A stretch of DNA of 64,000 nt from the NCBI GenBank assembly GCA_037447655.1, contig JBBHKE010002937.1, positions 1 to 64,000 of the forward strand. The letters are read 5' to 3'. The stretch comes from Zygnema cylindricum. Lineage: Eukaryota > Streptophyta > Zygnematophyceae > Zygnematales > Zygnemataceae. Position numbers and translations under genes: made by a program. Of this stretch, positions 45,231 to 56,271 are shown piece by piece. Position 1 is the stretch's first letter. Each line of letters opens with the position of its first letter. The notes beneath the pieces were generated by a model, which saw nothing but the letters and a program-made list of their open reading frames with translations, did not search any database and was not told the origin of the DNA.

Positions 45231-46405
45231 TTGAGTGAGGGCTTGCTTCCAAAACATCTAATGCGACGGTCGATGTTGTCAAGCCTAAAGTTTGGAATCT
45301 ACGTTAAACATGTTTAAAAAAAACAATACGGCCTTGTACGTTTGACATCAAACAACCGCAATTTTTGCCTGATGGAGGTTCACTCTTAGAAATTCGTACA
45401 AAGTGGACTATAATGTGCTATGAAATTTCAAAACGTAGCTTCCCGTAACGGTAGAAAGGCGACGGCGCAAAGCAGAGTAGAGCATCTGACGATCAAGGAG
45501 ATTCTTTACAAAGATGTTTTTACTAAAAATTAAAAGGGGGGTGGTAAGAATGGTACCAAACGAACGACCCTCAAATGGAAGTACGACCTCAATGTAAGTG
45601 AAGTACACACTAATTTGTTGTTATATGACTACCGGTATAGGTGGAGCTGTAGCAGTAGTGGTAGAATTAGACATAATGTACACAAAAGCTAACCAAGAAA
45701 CCAATCAACCTCTGATGTTTCACTTACTATAACACCTGATCCACAGGCACAAATTACACCAAAATCAGCAAACAATATCACCAGTATTCACACTGTCAAT
45801 TCCCAAAATTATAACACAATTGAACTAGTAAACCATGAAATATGACATCTGCAAGTTTCACAAAATTGCATTCAGATTTGCATTATCTCAAAACTGGTTA
45901 TTCAAATGTTTCTAAGTCTTAAACTTTTATACACTGAGTGTCTATCGACTAATCCTTTTGACCAATCAGATTGAATAGTCGTGCTGTACTATAGTACGAC
46001 AGAGTATCTAATGTACTTCCAAAAATCTCTCTTTCCACTAACCTAAATCAAGCAGTGTCACACTAAATTTAAATTCGCTAATTTCCAGACAGACGTTTGT
46101 TCAGGCTTTCTTCATTTGATGTCGTACACCCAATGTTGTTGCTTAGTCAGTAGTAGTCAAATAAGTCCAACCGGCTGTGGTTAATCTTGTACGAATATTT
46201 AGAGTGCTTACAGAGTACTTCGTCACTTGTGGTCCACACTTAAATCGTAACTGTTAGTTCAAATCAAATCGACGTCCTATATTTATTCTTCATACTTGCT
46301 TTCCCAGATGTTTGGTATTCCTTTTCGTCCGTCCGATGCGCCGGTTTGACTTCGTTCGATGTGTTACATTTGTCAAGATTCATTACGCCTTTTCTGTATT
46401 GTTTC
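45231..46405. other. intergenic, mostly unassigned
   Basis: A possible right end of another TTA-type MITE lies at 45361-45386 (GCCTGATGGAGGTTCACTC then TTAG). Otherwise I see no gene or repeat. Confidence 0.35.
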
Positions 46406-47295
46406 TGTTGAAAAGAGGTAATTAATAGTTCACTTCCCTATTTTAGTTTTGTTTTAAAGAAAGATAGTAAGGATCAAAGGCGCGCCATGGCTGCCAACAT
46501 ATTTAGAAAGTGGCAGTTTTCGCAGTTAAGGATATTTTTGCTAAAATGATTCCTAGGTCTAGATTTGAACCTCTGACCTCTAAATTCTTTATAGCCTAAC
46601 GCCTTAACCATTAAGACGTTACGAAACGATACACGTGATGGGTTTCATAAATATATGAACATTAACGAAATAACTAATTAACAGTAGACTAACCTAAAGG
46701 AGCAATTTCTGCATGTACGCGAATCTGAACTGTGTAAAATATGTTTGATCGGACGGCTGGCATTATAGCCGCCACGCGAAGTGAGATTTTTGGCGGCATA
46801 CGGATTTATCGTCACGCGGTGCCACGTGGCGCCACATTATTTGATACTGGAGAAGATGGGAGGAAGAACCATGGCTTCCGATATGACAGGTGTCACCTTG
46901 TAGACCTTGTCGTACAATGGTTGTACAATAAGTACATCGCCTATTGTACCTTCTTGTACTTTATAGTGTTCCTATTGGACTAGGGTTTAATAGTAGGTAG
47001 TCGTGAGTAGGCAGACCGAGACTTAGTAATATTTAGGTACCTCTCTCTCTAAGAGAGCTTATAACTATAAAGGTCATCTTTGACCAGCCATAACTTACTG
47101 CTCGGGTGAGCAAATTCAGTGATTCATTTTGCGTTTGACTCAGGGGAGTCTTCTCCTCACAAGGGTGAGAGTTGTTAGAATATTTGTGTGCCTGGGCGGC
47201 GCTTATTCAGCGGGAAAGTAGAAGGGGAAAATATTATCCTAGAGGCTTTACATAGGTTGCTCGTTCTGTGGGTCAATGGAGACCACAGAATTTCA
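46406..47295 (+). repeat. copia-2-type LTR, plus orientation
   Basis: 890 bp from TGTTGAAAAGAGG to GAATTTCA. Corresponds to the copia-2 LTR without its first 49 bp. It has the G-box (GCCACGTGGCGCC), the antisense tRNA-like block (minus strand; B-box region 46562-46571, A-box region 46602-46614) and the ATG 20 nt before its end (47276). It is followed not by an internal region but by 10 nt and an inverted LTR. Confidence 0.8.
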
Positions 47296-47305
47296 GCCCA
47301 TAACC

Positions 47306-48322
47306 TGAAATTATATGTCCTCCATTAGACTACAGAATACAGGAATTCTCTAGATAGTAATTAATTAACCCACTTTAAGCCACAACCACTGCTGCCCAAG
47401 AAGGCAAACTGACAATTTGACAGCACCCTTGTGCAGCCTGGACTCCTTTGAGTCCGTAGCAAAAATAATTACTGAAAACGGCCAACCAGCCGATAAGTTA
47501 TGAGGCACTAAAAATGCCAATTTGTACAAACTCTCAAAAGGAGAGGTGACTACCTACCAAAATTTTCTAAATCCTGATTCCTTCTAATAACTTCTATCTA
47601 CTGAAGTATGGACCAATCAAATTACTGTACCGTACCAAAAGGTACTACTGCCGGTGTACCTTTTGTACGGCCTATATACGACAACGCTATTTAGTGGACG
47701 CGTGTCTGCTTTTTACTTGTCCGTACATTCCTCGGAATTCCTATGACCGAATGTCATCTTTCCACGTGGCTCCACGTCATGCCACATCACAAAACGCCAA
47801 GGTTACCACTCCGGGATTTCGGCGATGACGTGCGCTGTCGGATTCGTAATGAGACGTAATCGTAGCCGTTATAATTACTTGCTAGATATTTGTTTCGTTG
47901 TCAAACAAATGCGAGGTATTCATTCTGAAATGATGTCGTACTAAAACTGAATCTATGCACGCCGTATCTAGTTTTAGTGAAATGGATTTCTTACTTCTTA
48001 AATGTATATATATCTATCACACTCTATAGCATTTAGCATTGGTCCTAGTCTAGTAGGATAAAGTTGACCGCTATCGGCCAACTTGACGAACCGAAGGTAC
48101 CGGGTTCAAATCCCGGGTCCGTCAGGACTATTTTTAGTAACCTACTACAAAAAACAGTCTGTTGAACTAAGGCAGCCATGGATCAACCACCCTCTCTATC
48201 CTTCAGTGACTACAACAAGTATGGGGGCTAAAGAGAGGAGGTGGAGGCAGGCTGTCTGTCCTTTTTCTTTTTCCTAACAAATTAAACCTAGAAAATACTT
48301 TAGAAATCTATGAATTTCAATA
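47306..48322 (-). repeat. copia-3-type LTR, minus orientation
   Basis: About 1,017 bp. It begins TATTGAAATTCATAG (from 48322) and ends ATATAATTTCA at 47306, followed by GGTTATGGGC (47305-47296), the first ten bases of the primer-binding site. It is therefore a 5' LTR whose internal region is gone. Confidence 0.8.
48041..48128 (+). ncRNA. antisense tRNA-like block, best-preserved T-arm
   Basis: A-box-like TAGTAGGATAAAG (48051-48063) and B box GGTTCAAATCC (48103-48113). The T-arm is perfect (CCGGG, TTCAAAT loop, CCCGG; 48100-48116), and GTCCT/AGGAC at the ends could form an acceptor-like stem. The anticodon region does not fold as a standard 5+7+5 arm, so it is tRNA-like rather than a decodable tRNA. 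Confidence 0.6.
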
Positions 48323-48879
48323 GGCACGTCACCGGGGATATAGATAGGGTCCCCAAGTTTTCTTGTGCACCATGTTGGAGGCCACTCCTAAGGGTCCCAG
48401 TACAGGCGGTTGGCGAAGCTGAAAGTAGGGTCCGGATGTCGAGTGTCCATGGGAGATGGAAAGAGATAATCGGGGATTTCTTCTTCCTGTTCGCTTTCCC
48501 TGTCCGTGTCCCCTCTTTCCCTTCCGAGGAGAAATACCTCGTCACCACTAGGGTATTGTGCTTTCGCCTTCTTCTCCGAACTTTCCGAGTACTGCTCGTC
48601 CGCGATGCTCTCCTTATTGGGGTCCCTCATTACCTCCAGATCGGAGGCGCGCTCCTCAATTTGCGGGGGTGTCGGTTCCTGTTCCGGCTCCTCCGCATCC
48701 GAAATCACATGGTCTTCCTCATCCTTCTGATCCCCTTCCTGGATTGGGTTGTACTCGGGGTCTTGTGGATTTTTTTACCCCTCTCCTGCGCTGGTCTCTG
48801 TTGGGCCTGCCCCATTACTAGTTGTCTCCTCTGATTCAGGGACTGCCTATACCTCCCTCCTTGTGTTTTCCTCTACCAT
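48323..48879 (-). pseudogene. chromovirus accessory sense ORF, copy 2, truncated
   Basis: Starts ATG at 48879 (MVEE as in copy 1), has stops after REV and at a TAA near 48777, and is open from 48708 to the copia LTR at 48322. The aligned YLFPSPMDT / PTFSF segment confirms homology with 41871-43052. Confidence 0.6.
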
Positions 48880-49186
48880 GGCCTTTGCTGCCTCTACCAA
48901 TCTATCCGGGCGGGGTTCATCTCCTCGCCCTACTCGTACCATTCTTCATCTTTTTGGCGGTGGAGAAGACAACGATGCCATGGACGTTGTGGCGTCGGAT
49001 AAATCTGGTAGTGCGAGAAGGGAGGGTAAGCTGGCTGTGCACAGTGAAGCACTCTCTAAGTTGCCTGGACTAGGCTGGGCGCGAGGGCGAATGGCGGCTT
49101 TATTACAGAGGGTTGAGGGTTTCACGTTTGGACTCTGTAAAGCGTCGCAGTGTACGAGGGTATCGCAACATCCAACATTTATATAA
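48878..49186 (+). CDS. chromovirus accessory antisense ORF, copy 2
   Basis: 102 codons from the ATG in the shared CCATGG. Aligns without gaps to 43051-43521 up to a TAA at codon 103, including the ARREGKLAV and LGWARGRMAALL core. Product unknown. Confidence 0.48.
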   Translation: MAFAASTNLSGRGSSPRPTRTILHLFGGGEDNDAMDVVASDKSGSARREGKLAVHSEALSKLPGLGWARGRMAALLQRVEGFTFGLCKASQCTRVSQHPTFI

Positions 49187-49499
49187 TTGCGCTGCTGCGG
49201 CAAAACCGAGGGTTCGTTGTCACCAATGTGGTGAAACACGATTGCGCCGTTGCACTTTCCTGTCTGCGCAATGGTGGCGCTGCGCTCCTCTGATGGTACC
49301 GTATCCATGATGCGCTACGGTGGCTATGCCGCTGTATCGCCGAAGTGAGGTAACCTCGTTGCTGCGTTTTTTCGCCGCGTCCCTAATATAATTGCGATGG
49401 TTGCGACACTGCGCTTCATTCCTTTGCCGCGGCTGCTACGATTGCCCCTCCGGTGAAGTTGAGTGTCCTCACTCATCTGAAACCGGCGCACCAACTAAG

Positions 49500-52123
49500 G
49501 AGAACGCCGATCCTCCTCGTTCACCCAAGAGTCATCCTTAGCGTCGTAGCCTTTTCAACACACAAGATACTGGTTGGCGTTGGAATGTTGAGAGCGACGC
49601 GACTGAAGTATCTCCTCCACCTCATACTCGTGCGAGGTACTGTGAACAGGGGGCAAAGGAGTAGTTTGCCGTTGATTAGGGAACATTGAATCAGGGTTTC
49701 GGAACGGTTTAAGCAGGGAAACATGGAAGACGTTGTGGATATGCCACTCCGTCAGAATATCTAACTTATAAGCCACCTCTCCCACACGTGACAGTACCGT
49801 GAATGGGCGCGTGAATTTTGGTGCCAATTTCTTAGAGAGGGCGCTCGGCAAGGAGATGTGTGCCATATTGAGGCGAACCTTATCACCCAAGCGAAAGACG
49901 GTGTCCTTCCGGTGAGAATCGGCCTGCGACTTTTGACGATCCTTTGCCAGCTGGAGCGCCTTCGCCGCCTTTTTCAGGTTCCCAAGCAACGTTGTGGCAA
50001 AATCCAGAGCTGCTGGCGTAGGGCAGTCCGCGACCATTAAGTTTTTGGGAAGAGTGGGTCGTCGTCCATTGAGGGAGAATGGCGTAGCATTCGTGGACGA
50101 GTGCACCGCACTGTTGTACGCCACCTAAATCACCGTTAGATGGTTTACCCAATCCGTTTGGTGCACCGAAACATAAGCCCGTAACGCCTTCTCCAATGTT
50201 CGATTCACCCTTTCAGTTTAACCATCCGTTTGAGGGTGGTAAGCTGCGTACATCGCCAGTTGCGTTCAACATAGCTCAAACAGACCCCTCCAAAAGTGAC
50301 TCACAAATTTCCGATCCCGGTCGCTGACGATCCCCTTTGGGAGTCCGTGATGGTGAAATACCTCCCGAAAGAATAAGTCGGCCACATCTCGCGTTATGGC
50401 GGTGGTTGTCGTGTGTAAGAAATGAGCCTGTTTTGTCAGGTAATCCACGACGACAAAGATAAAGTCATAACCTTCCCTGGAGAACGGGAGAGCAACGATG
50501 AAGTCCATCAAAATCGCTTCCTAAGGAACAGATGGTATCAGAAGGGGTTGTAACAAACCCTGGTGAAACGATTCCGCTTTGTTTATGTTGCAAGAGTCAC
50601 ACGTCCGGACATACTCCGCAATGTTCCGAGTCATTTTTGGCCAATAATACGCCTCAACGACACGTGCCGTTGTTTTATCCCAGCCGAAGTATCCACTGAG
50701 TGGTTCATCATGACTTAATTTCAGTATTGAATGACGTAGCTCCTGGTTTGTCGGTACGTAAAGTCTCGTTGTTTGACTTGGTCTGTATCACCACATACCA
50801 TTAGGGGTCCGAACCAATACCTTCCGTTTTATCAGTTCTCTTAATGTCTTGTCGTCGTCATATGCTGCCTTGATTCTACTTAGCCACTGCTCGTCCACTT
50901 GCACCGTACGGGTGACTGCGCTGAGTTTCAGATCTTGCGCTGTGGTCGCCGCTGCGGTGTTCTTCTTCACAGAGCTAACGTCGACATCCTGCGATAAGTG
51001 CGATCATTGCTCCGCCACTGGAGCAGCCACTCCGAGTCTTCTCAACAGCGCATCTGCCGGATTCGTCTTGCCCGGCTTGTATTTAATGACAAGTTCCGGC
51101 CCGAAGGTCTGGAGAAACGTCATCTAGCGCACTTGTTTCTTGGGCAATTTTGGTTGTGTTTGCAAGTACTGCAGGGCGTGGTGATCCGTGATAACTGTGA
51201 TCCGCTTCCCCTGAACGTAACATTTCCAAACCTCAAGCGCATTGATTATCGCAATTGTCTCCTTTTCATGGGTGGCCCAGTTAAGCTTTGTTGCCTTTAG
51301 TTTTCGACTGTCATAGGCAATGGGTTGTAGGCCTTTCCCGTGATCCTGCATAAGGATCGCTCCAATATCTGTATCGCTGGCGTCTGTAATTATCGTCCAA
51401 GGTAGGTCCGGGTCGGGAACAGCTAACACAGGGGCGGTAACCAACCGTTCCTTTAGCGTTTTAAAAGCTGCCCCTTGCGCCGATTTTCACTCGTAGGGCA
51501 CATCATTCTTAAGTTATTCCGTGAGTGGTGTAGCGATTTTGGCGAAACCTTCGACAAATTTTCGATAATAGGAACATAATCCCAGAAAGCTTCGTAACTC
51601 CGTAATGTTCACCGGGTGGGGCCACTTCTTCACTGCCCTTGTTTTGTTCGGATCTACTGCGATTCCGTCCCGCCTCACCACATGGCCCAAAAAATCAATT
51701 TTCTCCTTCAAGAAGTCACATTTGCTCCTCTTTGCGTACAACTTATTCTTCGAAGGACTTGTAGGACAGTTCGTAGGTGCTTGATGTGTTCATCCAACGT
51801 TTGGCTATACACCAAGATGTTGTCTAAAAAGACGATTACAAATGCGTCCCGATAATGTCGAAAGATGGAGTTCATCAGATGCATAAAAGTCGTCGGCGCA
51901 TTGGTTAACACAAACGGCATTACCCGAAACTGGTAATGACCATACCGACTTCTAAATGACGTCTTTTCCACATCCTCGTCAGCAATTCTAATCTGGTGAT
52001 AGCTGCTCTGCAAAACTATCTTTGAGAAATATTTAGCACCTCGAAGTCGATCTAAAAATTCTTCTATTCTCGGTAAAGGGTACGCATTCTTGATCGTTAA
52101 CTTGTTTAGCGCTCGGTAGTTCA
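49500..52123 (-). pseudogene. chromovirus pol: RT, RNase H, integrase, chromodomain
   Basis: RT palm ([31 protein letters not shown]) has FLDN where FLDD is expected and Val for the first catalytic Asp ([11 protein letters not shown]), so it is inactive. RNase H keeps TDAS, HEKE and TDHH (51444-51124). The integrase HHCC finger (CDSC) is at about 50560-50700 and the core (MDFIVALPF, SDRDRKF) at 50511-50266. The C-terminal RLGDKVRL and HNVFHVSLLKPF motifs lead into the chromodomain YEVEEILQSRRSQHSNANQY. Several stops and one frameshift in RT. Confidence 0.9.
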
Positions 52124-53227
52124 TGAAATTCTATGGGCTCCATTGCCCACAGAATTCGCAGATCCAAAAGAAGCTAATCTAGATAGTGCCGACTCCAAGT
52201 TGATATAAACCCAAATGAATGATCCCTTGACAATAAGAACCCCAACACACCTTCACCCCTGTGAAGAGAAGACCTTCTGTGTGCTCAGTTCCACCACAGT
52301 TCCACCACAGAATGCAAAGCTTGAATATGTGTTTTGGACAATATTCCCCACTTTGACTTTCCCACTGAATAAGTGCCACCCTGACACGCAAAGACTCTGA
52401 CCGACTACACCCCTGTGTAGCTTGGACTCCCCTGAGTCCGCAGCAAAAAGAATCACTGAATTTGCTCACCCGAGCATTAAGTTATGGCTGGTCAAAGATT
52501 ACCTTTTATAGTTACAAGCTCTCTTAGAGAGAGGTACCTAAATATCACTAAGTCTTGGTCTGCCTACTCACGGATACCTACTATTAAACCCTAGTCCAAT
52601 AGGAACACTATAAAGTACAAGAAGGTACAATGGGCGATGTACTTATTGTACAACCATTGTACGACAAGGTCTACAAGGTGACACTTGTCATATCGGAAGC
52701 CATGGTTCCTCCTCCCATCTTCTCCGGTATCAAATAATGTGGCGCCACGTGGCACCGCGTGACGCTATATCTGTATGCCGCCAAAAAGCTCACTTCGCGT
52801 GGCGGCTATAATTCCGGCCGTCCGATCAAAACATATTTTACACGGTTCAAATTCGCGTACATGCAGAAATTGCTCATTTTGGTTAGTCTGCTGTTAATTA
52901 GCTGTTTCGTTAATATTTATACATTTATGAAACCCGTCACGTGTATCGTTTCGTAAGTAACTTAATGGATAAGGCGTAGGTCTACTTAGTAGCCTACAAA
53001 CCCCGGTTCAAATCCGGCCGGCGGCAGTATTTTGCTAAAACTAGTAAAATACTTTCTAATTCATTCTTCCTCCTTCTAGATGATGCGGCAACCATGGCGT
53101 GCCTTTGGTCCTCTCTTTCTTTCTCTTTACATTCTAACTAAAATATAGAAGTGAACTATTAGTCACCTCTTTTCAACACTCTGTTTATTTTTCTAACACA
53201 GACCTAGAAAATACATAAATTTCAACA
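52124..53227 (-). repeat. 3' LTR of copia-2b
   Basis: 1,104 bp, nearly identical to the 5' LTR. tRNA-like block on the plus strand at 52954-53028. Confidence 0.92.
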
Positions 53228-53256
53228 CTCCCCTTATTTTCTAGTCTACTTTCTTT

Positions 53257-55188
53257 TCAACTCCCACTAAACACAATTTTTTTTTTTTTTCTTCTTTTTC
53301 TTTTTTCCTCATTAAACTCTAAGTGAATACCCTTGTATTTAAAGAAGTGTGTTAGATGAACCGAAATAATAATTACATCACAAAATTTATTTTGCATGCC
53401 ATTTTTTATAAATCCAAGAAAATACTTTATCCACCTCATTTCTTTTCCATCCTCACTAAATCCAATTTCCCTCTTGCAACTCAAACAGCCAGCCCCATCT
53501 CCAATCTGCAACACACACCCAGATGCTAACCCTCTTACAGGCACACCTTCATAAATGCCATCACTCTCATAAGTGATGTCAAACCCATTACTCCCCATAT
53601 TTATCGTTATATCAAGATTCCCCACTAAGTTCCTCATAAAATCTACATCTTGCGAGCTCATATTTTTATCCATGATACTCACCCCATTTTCTGAATTTTC
53701 CTCACTTTCTCCCATGGAATTCTTTCCACTATCACTTTCTATAATGATTCCCAAAGAGTATTTCTCCTCCCCTAAACTTTTCATTAAATATTTCTTTTCT
53801 CCCCTATTCTTTAAAAACCCCTCTAGTTTTACTTCTCCCCTTTCCTCCAAATCCGTTGAAGTCTCCCTTTCCAACCAGTTTTCTATTTCCAAAATATTTA
53901 TAAAATTATCCTCATTATTTTTATTTTTCTCTTTTTCATTTATGTATCCTAGATTTGACTTTCTCATTTCTAAGTCATACTTTTTACACTCTTTCACATC
54001 CTCATCATTTCTAACTCCCTCAAGTACCTCCCTTCCTCTTACTTCCCTTATACCTCCAAAAGCACATCGTTGCTTCCGTGTAATTTCTGTGTACTTCTCT
54101 CTCTTCTCCATTCTACCGATGTGAAGAAGCTCCAAAATTTCTTCATCCTCTTCATCCTCTTCCCTTTCTTCCTCCTCATCAACATTCCAACTTCTAAGTT
54201 CTTCCAAACAAGGGCATTCCTCTATATAATGACCCGGTTCCCTACAAAAGAAGCAAACACCTTTTTTCAAAGCTCCCCTTTCTTTTCCTCTCCCTCTCTT
54301 TCCACCAAAGTTCCGATAAGGTTTACCTTCGTCTTTCTTCCTCTCATCACGCTTCCGCTTGTCACCACCAGCTGTAAAGGCAGTTACCCTTTCAGTTCCC
54401 CTACGAAGCTCCAAAGTGCTATCCCTCACAAGAATTATCCCCATGGTAAAGCTCCAAGTCCATGAGGAGCCATCCATTGCCTGCATACGATTAATGATGT
54501 TTTTGTACTCATCTGGGAGTTTCATGAGTAGTGTATTGATCTTTCTCTCCTCAGATTCTACATACCCCGCACTAGCAAGCTCAACATATAACGCAGCAAT
54601 ATCATTGCAAAACTCTATCATGTTATCGCCTTTATAAACATAGGCCTCTATTTCCTGTTTTACTAACTGCTGCCTCTGAATAGTCTCACTCTTATAAATA
54701 TGCCTTAGTGTTTCCCATATTTCCGAAGACTTAGTAAGACTTAAAAGAGTGATAGCTATGGACTTAGACACATATCTAAGTATGAGATGTTTTGCTATAG
54801 TGTTTTTATACTCCCAAATTTTACTATCATTTTCTTCAGTTTTACTTATAACCCCTCTAAGTGGAGCTGTGGCGAAGAGCATAGCTCCCCTCACCATAAG
54901 TGTCCCTTTATCATTCTCCCCTTTTCCCCCTTCCATCACAATATTTTTCCCTTCACCTTTCGTTGCATCTGAACTCCGGTTGAGATTCTGGGCAGCCTCA
55001 GATGGTTCTCCACAGTAAGCTCCTCCAAAGCCAGGTGGCGGACATCTCACATGTCCCGAAACAATTCCCCATAAGTGCTTCTCGAAAAGCAATCCCTCCA
55101 TAATAAACTCCCAATAAGTGAAGTCTGTTCCATCGAACATAGGCACCCTAGATGGTGGGCCCATAACCTGAAATTCTATGGGCTCCAT
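53257..55188 (-). CDS. Gag fused in frame to a deleted RT/RNase H remnant
   Basis: 643 residues from the ATG in the LTR (MEPIEFQVMGPPSR; an upstream in-frame ATG exists at 55212 but all sister elements start here). Residues 1 to ~300 are Gag, with a zinc knuckle CFFCREPGHYIEEC and an acidic stretch. The sequence then jumps from the pre-protease motif (RKQRCAFGGI) to short pieces resembling the integrase C-terminal region (DEDVKECKKYDLE), the RT end (MKSLGEEKYSLGI) and RNase H (SDGIYEGVPVRG, SCKREIGF, HFFKYKGIHLEF). Protease DSG, integrase DDE, RT YVDD and the RNase H MEAEY helix are gone. It could supply a structural Gag but no enzyme. Open over its full length, unlike copia-2a. Confidence 0.85.
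   Translation of the reverse strand: MEPIEFQVMGPPSRVPMFDGTDFTYWEFIMEGLLFEKHLWGIVSGHVRCPPPGFGGAYCGEPSEAAQNLNRSSDATKGEGKNIVMEGGKGENDKGTLMVRGAMLFATAPLRGVISKTEENDSKIWEYKNTIAKHLILRYVSKSIAITLLSLTKSSEIWETLRHIYKSETIQRQQLVKQEIEAYVYKGDNMIEFCNDIAALYVELASAGYVESEERKINTLLMKLPDEYKNIINRMQAMDGSSWTWSFTMGIILVRDSTLELRRGTERVTAFTAGGDKRKRDERKKDEGKPYRNFGGKRGRGKERGALKKGVCFFCREPGHYIEECPCLEELRSWNVDEEEEREEDEEDEEILELLHIGRMEKREKYTEITRKQRCAFGGIREVRGREVLEGVRNDEDVKECKKYDLEMRKSNLGYINEKEKNKNNEDNFINILEIENWLERETSTDLEERGEVKLEGFLKNRGEKKYLMKSLGEEKYSLGIIIESDSGKNSMGESEENSENGVSIMDKNMSSQDVDFMRNLVGNLDITINMGSNGFDITYESDGIYEGVPVRGLASGCVLQIGDGAGCLSCKREIGFSEDGKEMRWIKYFLGFIKNGMQNKFCDVIIISVHLTHFFKYKGIHLEFNEEKRKRRKKKKIVFSGS
55154..55168 (-). 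promoter_or_regulatory. primer-binding site of copia-2b
   Basis: Minus strand GGTTATGGGCCCACC directly after the 5' LTR. Confidence 0.85.
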
Positions 55189-56271
55189 TGCCCACAGAAT
55201 TCGCAGATCCAAAAGAAGCTAATCTAGATAGTGCCGACTCCAAGTTGATATAAACCCAAATGAATGATCCCTTGACAATAAGAACCCCAACACACCTTCA
55301 CCCCTGTGAAGAGAAGACCTTCTCTGTGCTCAGTTCCACCACAGTTCCACCACAGAATGCAAAGCTTGAATTTGTGTTTTGGACAATATTCCCCACTTTG
55401 ACTTTCCCACTGAATAAGTGCCACCCTGACACGCAAAGACTCTGACCGACTACACCCCTGTGTAGCTTGGACTTCCCTGAGTCCGCAGCAAAAAGAATCA
55501 CTGAATTTGCTCACCCGAGCATTAAGTTATGGCTGGTCAAAGATGACCTTTTATAGTTACAAGCTCTCTTAGAGAGTGGTACCTAAATATCACTAAGTCT
55601 TGGTCTGCCTAATCACGGCTACCTACTATTAAACCCTAGTCCAATAGGAACACTATAAAGTACAAGAAGGTACAATGGGCGATGTACTTATTGTACAACC
55701 ATTGTACGACAAGGTCTACAAGGTGACACTTGTCATATCGGAAGCCATGGTTCCTCCTCCCATCTTCTCCGGTATCAAATAATGTGGCGCCACGTGGCAC
55801 CGCGTGACGCTATATCCGTATGCCGCCAAAAAGCTCACTTCGCGTGGCGGCTATAATTCCGGCCGTCCGATCAAAACATATTTTACACGGTTCAGATTCG
55901 CGTACATGCAGAAATTGCTCATTTTGGTTAGTCTGCTGTTAATTAGCTGTTTCGTTAATATTTATACATTTATGAAACCCGTCACGTGTATCGTTTCGTA
56001 AGTAATTTAATGGATAAGGCGTAGGTCTATTTAGTAGCCTACAAACCCCGGTTCAAATCCGGCCGGCGGCAGTATTTTGCTAAAACTAGTAAACTACTTT
56101 CTAATTCATTCTTCCTCCTTCTAGATGATGCGGCAACCATGGCGTGCCTTTGGTCCTCTCTTTCTCTCTCTTACATTCTAACTAAAATATAGAAGTGAAC
56201 TATTAGTCACCTCTTTTCAACACTCTGTTTATTTTTCTAACACAGACCTAGAAAATACATAAATTTCAACA
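55169..56271 (-). repeat. 5' LTR of copia-2b
   Basis: 1,103 bp. TATAAAA on the minus strand at 55555-55549 beside a CTCTCTTAGAGAG inverted repeat; G-box GGCGCCACGTGGC; tRNA-like block at 55999-56073; gag ATG 20 nt before the end. Confidence 0.92.

Larger units (their letters stand above)
48323..52123 (-). mobile_element. chromovirus copy 2, 3' two-thirds
   Basis: Minus-strand element holding RT, RNase H, integrase, chromodomain and the accessory region. It is continuous with 57511-56272 once copia-2b is removed, and with 64000-63931 once copia-3 is removed. Its own LTRs are outside the window or lost at 48322. Confidence 0.85.
52124..56271 (-). mobile_element. copia-2b: non-autonomous copia with intact Gag-remnant ORF
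   Basis: 4,148 bp, GTTCA duplications (52119-52123, 56272-56276). LTRs 56271-55169 (5') and 53227-52124 (3'). The primer-binding site is 55168-55154 and the polypurine tract 53240-53228. It is inserted within the RT of chromovirus copy 2 and shares a CCACCACAGTTCCACCACAG duplication in both LTRs that copia-2a lacks. Confidence 0.95.
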
